A stretch of 5,705 nt of DNA, taken from assembly GCA_025936615.1 (NCBI GenBank), contig JAICSZ010000159.1:1-5705 (forward strand), written 5' to 3'. How positions within the stretch are numbered: the first letter of the stretch is position 1; every line of letters begins with the position of its first letter. This document shows positions 1 through 5,705 of this stretch, piece by piece. The notes below the pieces were generated by a model. It ran no database searches. It saw nothing but the letters and a program-made list of their open reading frames with translations, and was not told where the DNA came from. This DNA comes from Pedococcus sp. Lineage in GTDB: Bacteria; Actinomycetota; Actinomycetes; Actinomycetales; Dermatophilaceae. A program made the position numbers and the translations under genes.

Positions 1-446
1 GCCAGCTTGTCGTCGTGCCGCGCCGCGAGCCGGCCGGCCTCGACGGTGGTGCGCGGCAGGAGGCCGAAGAAGCCCTCCAGCCGCTCCTCGTCGAAGGCGA
101 GGCGCTCGGGCAGCTGCCACAGCACCGGCCCCAGCTTGTCGCCGAGGGCCAAGACCCCCGAGGCGAAGAAGTTGGCCAGTGCGCTCTCCACGCCGGCGAG
201 CTTCTTCATGTGCGTGATGAACCGCCCACCCTTGACGGCGAAGAGGAAGTCGTCCGGCACGGCGGCCGACCACGCGGCATACGAGCTGGGTCGTTGGAGG
301 GAGTAGAAGGACCCGTTGACCTCCACGGCACTCATCCGCTCCGCGGCGTAGGTCAGCTCCAAGCGCTGGGGGAGACCCTTGGGGTAGAAGTCACCCCGCC
401 AGCGCGGGTACCGCCAGCCGGAGACGCCGATCCTCACCTCAGCCAT
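1..446 (-). CDS. DUF72 (YecE-like) family protein, 3' end missing
   Basis: The first 148 residues of a DUF72 protein are visible; the rest lies beyond the left edge. The N-terminus has the family pattern: IGVSGW at residues 6-11, then WRGDFYP at 16-22, the VEVNGSFY segment at 41-48, and VKGGRFITHMKKL at 71-83. DUF72 proteins have a TIM-barrel-like fold, usually 240-300 residues, and no firmly assigned reaction. The start chosen is ATG at 446. It gives the usual short lead into the first strand and lies 13 bases after the stop of the aldo/keto reductase gene, so the two are probably co-transcribed. The only Shine-Dalgarno-like stretch, GAGG, is about 11 bases upstream and weak. Nothing visible suggests a frameshift. 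Family assignment is strong; cellular role is unknown. Confidence 0.9.
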   Translation of the reverse strand, partial: MAEVRIGVSGWRYPRWRGDFYPKGLPQRLELTYAAERMSAVEVNGSFYSLQRPSSYAAWSAAVPDDFLFAVKGGRFITHMKKLAGVESALANFFASGVLALGDKLGPVLWQLPERLAFDEERLEGFFGLLPRTTVEAGRLAARHDDKL

Positions 447-459
447 CGGTCTGGGCGCC

Positions 460-1302
460 TCACATCTCCTCGTGGGTGTCCGGGTCGCCGCCGAACCGTC
501 GGCCGTCTGCGCGCCCCAGGGCGCTGAGCGCGGCCACCTCGTCATCGGTCAGCTCGAAGCCCCCGAGGTCGAGGTTCTCGCGCTGCCGCTGCGGGTTCGC
601 CGACTTGGGCAGCGGCATGGTGCCCAGCTGGACGTGCCAGCGCAGGACGACCCGGGCGGGGGAGACGTCGTGGGCCCTCGCAGCCGCGGCGACAGCTGGC
701 TCCCCGAACGGGCTCGGGTTCTTGCCCAGCGGGCTCCACGCCTGGGTGAGGATGCCGAGCCGCTCGTGGACGCTGCGCATGCGGGCCTGCGGGAAGTAGG
801 GATGGAGCTCGACCTGGTTGACGGCGGGGGTCGCGCCGGTGTCGTCGATGACGTGCCGCAGGTGCTCCTCGGTGAAGTTGCTGACGCCGATGGTGCTCAC
901 CAGCCCGTCGCGCTGCGCCTCGACCAGCGCCTGCCACGCCTCGCGGTAGAGGCCGCGGCCCGGGTTGGGCCAGTGGATGAGTGCCACGTCGATGCGCTCC
1001 ACGCCGAACCGCTTGGCGGAGTCACGCAGCGACTGGAGCGCAAGGTCCTTCGCATGGAAGCGGCCCGGGACCTTGGTCGCGAGCCGGACCTCCGCACGCG
1101 GGAGCCCGCTGCGCCGCAGCGCCTCGCCGACCTCCTCCTCGTTCTGGTAGTTGACCGCGGAGTCGAGGTACCGGTAGCCGTTCTCGAGCGCGCTGACCAT
1201 CGCCTGTATGCCGTCCTCGCCCTTGAGCGGGTAGGTGCCGAAACCGATGCGTGGCAGGGTCTCGCCGTCGTTGAGCAGGTGCGCCATGGGTGCGTTGGCC
1301 AT
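460..1302 (-). CDS. Aldo/keto reductase (AKR5 / 2,5-diketo-D-gluconate reductase-like)
   Basis: A complete 280-residue cytosolic NADPH-dependent aldo/keto reductase that should reduce aldehydes or ketones to alcohols; the physiological substrate cannot be read from sequence. The family catalytic tetrad is present: D47 and Y52 in the YLDSAVNYQNE segment, K77 in LATKV, and H110 in LIHWP. Other hallmarks are PRIGFGTY near residue 17, IGVSNF, NQVELHPY and a late PLPKSANPQRQRENL segment that would contact the cofactor phosphate. Length is normal for the AKR5 group. The frame stays open upstream to 1851, but that part is antisense to the DUF3224 gene and has no family similarity. ATG at 1302 is chosen because the AKR fold begins just after it and a TAGCGT -10 element lies 7 bases before it; ATG at 1287 is an alternative. 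It is divergent from DUF3224 and followed after 13 bases by DUF72. Confidence 0.95.
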   Translation of the reverse strand: MANAPMAHLLNDGETLPRIGFGTYPLKGEDGIQAMVSALENGYRYLDSAVNYQNEEEVGEALRRSGLPRAEVRLATKVPGRFHAKDLALQSLRDSAKRFGVERIDVALIHWPNPGRGLYREAWQALVEAQRDGLVSTIGVSNFTEEHLRHVIDDTGATPAVNQVELHPYFPQARMRSVHERLGILTQAWSPLGKNPSPFGEPAVAAAARAHDVSPARVVLRWHVQLGTMPLPKSANPQRQRENLDLGGFELTDDEVAALSALGRADGRRFGGDPDTHEEM

Positions 1303-1309
1303 GACGTCA

Positions 1310-1315
1310 ACGCTA
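1310..1315 (-). promoter_or_regulatory. Putative leaderless -10 element of the aldo/keto reductase gene
   Basis: On the minus strand TAGCGT fits the TAnnnT form of actinobacterial -10 elements. It is followed by exactly 7 bases and then the ATG at 1302, so the start codon would be the first transcribed bases. No Shine-Dalgarno sequence is visible before this ATG, which agrees with leaderless translation. No good -35 hexamer is seen at 16-18 bases. Inferred from pattern and spacing only. Confidence 0.5.
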
Positions 1316-1340
1316 GGCGGTGGCTGTCGGACCCGCACGG

Positions 1341-1346
1341 TAGCGT
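1341..1346 (+). promoter_or_regulatory. Putative leaderless -10 element of the DUF3224 gene
   Basis: TAGCGT on the plus strand is followed by 7 bases and then the ATG at 1354. This is the same hexamer and spacing as on the opposite strand for the aldo/keto reductase. The two -10 elements are 25 bases apart, so each polymerase footprint would cover the other's -35 region. The two genes may therefore compete for polymerase or share control. No Shine-Dalgarno sequence precedes the ATG. Confidence 0.5.
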
Positions 1347-1353
1347 CGCGCCC

Positions 1354-1737
1354 ATGAGAGCGGAGGGAACCTTCGAGGTCACGGTGAACCCCGTCGCGGA
1401 CGGCGAGCTGGGTGGCCGGCTGGGCCGGTTCGACCTTGCCAAGGTGTGGGCAGGCGACCTGGCCGGGTCGGGCGAGGGAGTCATGCTGTCGGGAGGCGAC
1501 CCCGGGGCCGGTGCGGCTGGATACGTCGCCGTCGAGCTGGTCGACGGGCGGCTCGGCGAGCGAGAGGGCGGCTTCGCCCTGCAGCAGTTCGCCACGATGG
1601 AGGCTGGCGAGCAGAACCTCTACTACGAGGTCGTCCCGGGGTCCGGCCGTGACGGGCTGGCGGGCATCACGGGCACGATGCACCTGACCGTCGAGGAGGA
1701 CGGCACCCACCGCTACGTCCTGGACTACACCGTCTGA
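1354..1737 (+). CDS. DUF3224 family protein
   Basis: A complete 127-residue protein matching DUF3224 along its length. It opens with the family's MRAEGTFEV start, then DLAKVWAGDLAGSGEGVML at 27-45, AGYVAVE at 55-61, GGFALQQFATM at 72-82, YEVVPGSG at 91-98, and a closing GITGTMHLTVEEDGTHRY region at 104-121. The family is small, soluble and predicted to be an all-beta barrel; no function is established. The ATG at 1354 is the family's usual start, and a TAGCGT element sits 7 bases before it, so the mRNA may be leaderless. It is divergent from the aldo/keto reductase and convergent with the UvrA-like gene, with the dif site in the gap after it. Confidence 0.93.
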   Translation: MRAEGTFEVTVNPVADGELGGRLGRFDLAKVWAGDLAGSGEGVMLSGGDPGAGAAGYVAVELVDGRLGEREGGFALQQFATMEAGEQNLYYEVVPGSGRDGLAGITGTMHLTVEEDGTHRYVLDYTV

Positions 1738-1767
1738 AGTTGCGCGTGCACCGCGTCGCGCTGATGA

Positions 1768-1775
1768 GGGGAGGG
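1768..1775 (+). promoter_or_regulatory. KOPS-like octamer pointing toward dif
   Basis: GGGGAGGG is an exact match to GGGNAGGG, the FtsK-orienting polar sequence defined in E. coli. It lies in noncoding DNA 25 bases left of dif, on the strand whose 5'-to-3' direction runs toward dif, which is the functional polarity. The actinobacterial FtsK recognition sequence need not be the same, and in such GC-rich DNA a single octamer may occur by chance. Confidence 0.3.
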
Positions 1776-1800
1776 CGTGGTCCCGATTGTCCTGCACATG

Positions 1801-1828
1801 ACTTGACATAATGTCGATTATCGGCGTT
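1801..1828 (-). other. dif: dif site: XerC/XerD chromosome dimer resolution site
   Basis: Read on the minus strand, the 28-bp site has an 11-bp XerC arm AACGCCGATAA, a 6-bp central region TCGACA and an 11-bp XerD arm TTATGTCAAGT. I compared it with the actinobacterial dif consensus as I remember it (XerC arm TTSRCCGATAA, centre TVNACA, XerD arm TTATGTCAAGT). Every constrained position matches except the first two. Against E. coli dif, the XerD arm agrees at 9 of 11 positions. The site is noncoding, between the convergent DUF3224 and UvrA-like genes, and is an AT-richer island in GC-rich DNA. XerC and XerD bind the two arms and exchange strands at the borders of the centre, with FtsK activating XerD, to convert chromosome dimers to monomers at division. 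This places the window at the replication terminus. A decayed or plasmid Xer site is possible but unlikely, given the quality of the match and the chromosomal-looking neighbours. Confidence 0.92.
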
Positions 1829-1866
1829 ATGCCGTGAGCGCCGGGGGTCATGAAGGAGGGGCATCC

Positions 1867-4250
<2,384 letters not shown>

Positions 4251-4254
<4 letters not shown>

Positions 4255-4619
4255 GAGTCCTGGATGAGCCCGAGGACGTTGCCGTCGGGGTCGGTGAAGC
4301 TCGCTACCAGCCTGCCGCCCCCGACATCGTGCGGCTGCTCGCCGACGGTGGCTCCCGCCGCCGTCACCTCGGCCAGCTTCGCCTCGATGTCGGAGACGTG
4401 CCAGTACGCAACCGGTGACGTCATTCCCTGTGGTCCACCGCCTGGCACCAGCCCGATCTGCTGCCCGGCCACGTCGTAGCCGACGTAGTAGTCGGAGTCG
4501 GCCTGCGGCTCGATGCCGAGCAGCGCGGTGTAGACCGCCTTGGCGGCAGTGAGGTCCGTGACCGGGTGCAGGACGGTCCGGACCCCGTCGTTGGTGACAC
4601 TGGTTCTCGGGTCGCTCAT
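4251..4619 (-). CDS. VOC-family (glyoxalase/bleomycin-resistance fold) protein 1
   Basis: A complete 122-residue protein of the vicinal oxygen chelate superfamily, with two beta-alpha-beta-beta-beta modules. Module one begins TVLHPVTDLTAAKAVYTALLG at residues 15-35. Module two begins AYWHVSDIEAKLAEVTAAGA at 71-90 and ends with the typical FTDPDGNVLGLIQ at 108-120. H18 and H74 occupy the usual metal-ligand histidine positions. The glutamate common after the final GN motif is not there (GNVLGLIQ), so the metal site may be partial. Such proteins are glyoxalases, dioxygenases, thiol transferases or drug-sequestering binders; this one cannot be assigned. ATG at 4619 is preceded at 5 bases by a good AGGAG, and its stop overlaps the start of the UvrA-like gene. 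It is related to the next gene upstream only at fold level. Confidence 0.92.
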
Positions 4620-4624
4620 GGTCG

Positions 4625-4629
4625 CTCCT
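4625..4629 (-). promoter_or_regulatory. Shine-Dalgarno sequence AGGAG of VOC gene 1
   Basis: On the minus strand AGGAG stands 5 bases before the ATG at 4619. It is the clearest ribosome binding site in the window and fixes this start. Its presence fits an internal operon gene, in contrast to the leaderless-looking starts at 1302, 1354 and 5074. Confidence 0.75.
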
Positions 4630-4663
4630 GGGGTGGTGGAAGTGGTGTCGTCCGGGGAGGTGA

Positions 4664-5074
4664 TCAGCCGAGCTGTTGGATGCGGACCAGGTTGCCGGCG
4701 GGGTCGCGGAAGGCGCAGTCGCGTACGCCGTACGGCTGGTCCGTCGGTTCCTGGACCACCTCGGCCTCCCCCGCCTGCAGCCGGTCGAACGTCGCGTCGA
4801 CATCGGTCGTGGCCAGGTTGATGCTCGCGAACGTGCCCTTGGCCATCATCTCGGCGATGGTGGCCCGCTCGTCCTCCGTCATGCCGGGGGTCGCGGTGGG
4901 TGGGTACAGGACGATCGAGGTGCCCGGCTGGTCGCGCGGCCCCACGGTCAGCCAGTGCATCCCGCCGTACTCCACGTCGTTCCTCACCTCGAAGCCAAGC
5001 GTGTCGCGGTAGAACGCCAGCGACGCCTGGTGGTCCTCGTGCGGCAGCATTGCCGAGAAGATGCTGATGCCCAT
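4664..5074 (-). CDS. VOC-family (glyoxalase/bleomycin-resistance fold) protein 2
   Basis: A complete 136-residue VOC-superfamily protein. Module one includes the LAFYRDTLGFEVRNDVEYGGMHWLTV segment at residues 19-44 and TSIVLYPP at 52-59. Module two includes FASINLATTDVDATFDRLQAGEAEVVQEP at 82-110 and closes with DCAFRDPAGNLVRIQQ at 119-134. The usual metal ligands appear replaced: no histidine in the first strand (IFSAML), asparagine at 86 in the second-module strand, and Q134 near the position of the usual terminal glutamate. A ligand-binding role, or an enzyme without the standard metal site, is therefore plausible; this is inference. The ATG at 5074 is 4 bases after the AraC-type gene's stop. 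A TAGGTT -10-like element lies 6 bases before it, so it may also have its own leaderless promoter. It is followed after 44 bases by VOC protein 1. Confidence 0.92.
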   Translation of the reverse strand: MGISIFSAMLPHEDHQASLAFYRDTLGFEVRNDVEYGGMHWLTVGPRDQPGTSIVLYPPTATPGMTEDERATIAEMMAKGTFASINLATTDVDATFDRLQAGEAEVVQEPTDQPYGVRDCAFRDPAGNLVRIQQLG

Positions 5075-5078
5075 GGAC

Positions 5079-5525
5079 TCAACCTAGTTGGCCCCCGGCA
5101 ACCCGTGCTTCTCGATTCCTGACCGGTCTGGTCACCTGCTTCGCGACGCAGGGGGGCATCCCACTGGTCGCGAACTGCGGGTCGCGCCGGTACTCGCTGG
5201 GTGGCACGCCCACGAGCTCGGTGAACCTGGTGCTGAAGGTGCCCAGGGAGGAGCAGCCCACCGCGAAGCACACGTCGGTCACGCTGAGCTCACCCAGGCG
5301 CAGCAGTGCCATGGCGCGCTCGATCCGCCGGGTCATGAGGTAGGAGTACGGAGACTCCCCGAAGGCACGCTTGAACTCGCGGCTGAGGTGTCCGGCGGAC
5401 ATGTGCGCACCCTTGGCCAGCGCCTCGACGTCGAGCGGCTGGGCGTACTCGCGGTCGATGCGGTCGCGGACCCGGCGCAGGCGCACGAGGTCGTCCAGCC
5501 GGGCCTGCCTCACGACTGACAGCAT
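5079..5525 (-). CDS. Small AraC/XylS-type transcriptional regulator
   Basis: A complete 148-residue protein made almost wholly of the AraC/XylS DNA-binding domain. The first helix-turn-helix lies around residues 31-54 (LDVEALAKGAHMSAGHLSRE onward). The second lies around 80-104 (LSVTDVCFAVGCSSLGTFST onward), followed by the conserved VGVPPSEYRR at 105-114. There is no N-terminal ligand-binding domain; typical AraC proteins are 250-330 residues. A 34-residue tail containing KQVTRPVRNREA (129-140) follows the DNA-binding domain, and this tail rather than an N-terminal domain may carry any extra function. ATG at 5525 is the only plausible start; AGGTG about 10 bases upstream is a weak ribosome site. 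Position at the head of the VOC and UvrA-like genes, 4 bases from the next ORF, suggests it regulates this operon. Its own inducer cannot be inferred. Confidence 0.92.
   Translation of the reverse strand: MLSVVRQARLDDLVRLRRVRDRIDREYAQPLDVEALAKGAHMSAGHLSREFKRAFGESPYSYLMTRRIERAMALLRLGELSVTDVCFAVGCSSLGTFSTRFTELVGVPPSEYRRDPQFATSGMPPCVAKQVTRPVRNREARVAGGQLG
5081..5086 (-). promoter_or_regulatory. Putative leaderless -10 element of VOC gene 2
   Basis: On the minus strand TAGGTT (TAnnnT pattern) overlaps the AraC-type gene's stop codon by one base. It is followed by 6 bases and then the ATG at 5074. The geometry matches the TAGCGT elements near 1310 and 1341, so the VOC/UvrA-like genes could also be transcribed from here without the regulator gene. 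No recognisable -35 is seen 17 bases upstream. Confidence 0.35.
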
Positions 5526-5564
5526 AGGGTGGCTGCACCTGCCGACTGGGCGTCACACGCGAGC

Positions 5565-5705
5565 TCACCGGAGCCGCCGAAGCGACGCCGCCTCGACCTC
5601 GTAGCGACTCGCCGTCGCCGCTCCCGCGCGGAAGAACCGGCGTCGCAGCGCCCCGGACACCTCGACCCTCTCCCCCGACGTCAGCCGCCGCGCGCTCTGC
5701 CGCAC
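5565..5705 (-). CDS. Probable single-stranded-DNA-binding (OB-fold) protein, C-terminal part
   Basis: The last 46 residues of a protein whose beginning lies beyond the right edge. The visible part reads ARRLTSGERVEVSGALRRRF, then a short loop, SRYEVEAASLRRLR and the stop. This resembles the closing strands of the SSB OB-fold, where a LxxGxxVxVxGxLRxR strand is followed by a strand ending in an EVEA-type motif. Many actinobacteria carry such short SSB-like paralogs without the acidic C-terminal tail, and no acidic tail is seen here. It precedes the AraC-type gene by 39 bases in the same direction, so co-transcription is possible. The evidence is a short stretch of similarity recognised by eye; another basic OB-fold protein is possible. 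The GTG at the very edge is probably not the start. Confidence 0.6.
   Translation of the reverse strand: MRQSARRLTSGERVEVSGALRRRFFRAGAATASRYEVEAASLRRLR

Noticed and set aside
1742..1761. GCGCG/CGCGC inverted repeat just after the DUF3224 stop as a terminator
   Set aside because: A 5-bp stem with a 10-base loop and no T-run is expected by chance in DNA this GC-rich.
1803..1831. TTGACA at 1803-1808 as the -35 of a plus-strand promoter
   Set aside because: No acceptable -10 hexamer lies 16-18 bases downstream and no plus-strand gene follows; the bases are explained by the XerD arm of dif.
1822..1843. CGGCG/CGCCG inverted repeat (12-base loop) as a terminator for the UvrA-like gene
   Set aside because: The stem is only 5 bp, there is no T-run, and it overlaps the XerC arm. 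It is too weak to call.
1303..1851. Upstream extension of the aldo/keto reductase frame to an ATG at 1851
   Set aside because: It runs antisense through the DUF3224 gene and the dif site and shows no family similarity; the AKR domain starts right after 1302.
1797..1852. CATGAC and GTCATG inverted repeat flanking dif
   Set aside because: Six-base arms 44 bases apart are weak; possible, but not supportable as a cruciform or element end.
1738..1866. Mobile element integrated at dif (Xer-dependent element)
   Set aside because: Only one dif copy is seen, the flanks are ordinary chromosomal-type genes, and no recombinase or phage gene is present in the window.
4255..4803. N-terminal extension of the UvrA-like frame
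   Set aside because: It is a shadow of VOC gene 1 and part of VOC gene 2; the UvrA fold begins shortly after the ATG at 4254.

Overview
This is a GC-rich window with mostly short gaps and frequent G/C third positions. It looks like the chromosome of an actinobacterium, probably a Micrococcales- or Propionibacteriales-like lineage with a circular chromosome. The family assignments and the form of the Xer site support this. The genus cannot be read from the sequence.

Left part (1-1737). A DUF72 (YecE-like) gene runs off the left edge on the minus strand. It sits 13 bases downstream of a complete minus-strand aldo/keto reductase gene. Divergent from that pair is a plus-strand DUF3224 gene. The 51-base divergent gap carries two copies of TAGCGT, one on each strand. 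Each copy lies exactly 7 bases before an ATG, as expected for back-to-back leaderless promoters.

Middle (1738-1866). The gap between the convergent DUF3224 and UvrA-like genes holds the most notable feature of the window: a 28-bp chromosome dimer resolution site, dif, at 1801-1828 (minus orientation). It matches the actinobacterial dif consensus, as I recall it, at every constrained position except the first two. This is where XerC/XerD resolve chromosome dimers under FtsK control, so the window very probably lies at the replication terminus. A GGGNAGGG (KOPS-type) octamer sits 25 bases to its left and points toward it.

Right part (1867-5705). Every gene lies on the minus strand, in transcription order: the C-terminal end of a probable single-stranded-DNA-binding (OB-fold) protein; a small AraC-type regulator made almost only of its DNA-binding domain; two VOC/glyoxalase-fold proteins; and a 795-residue UvrA-like tandem ABC ATPase that appears to lack the UvrB-binding domain (UvrA2/DrrC type). 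Spacing is tight: 39, 4 and 44 bases, then a 4-base ATGA overlap. This suggests an operon. By family, the set looks like a regulated protection cassette against a DNA-binding or reactive small molecule: two possible binding or detoxifying proteins plus an ATPase that could act on drug-bound DNA. That role is inferred. Minus-strand orientation right of dif is the co-directional orientation expected just past the terminus.
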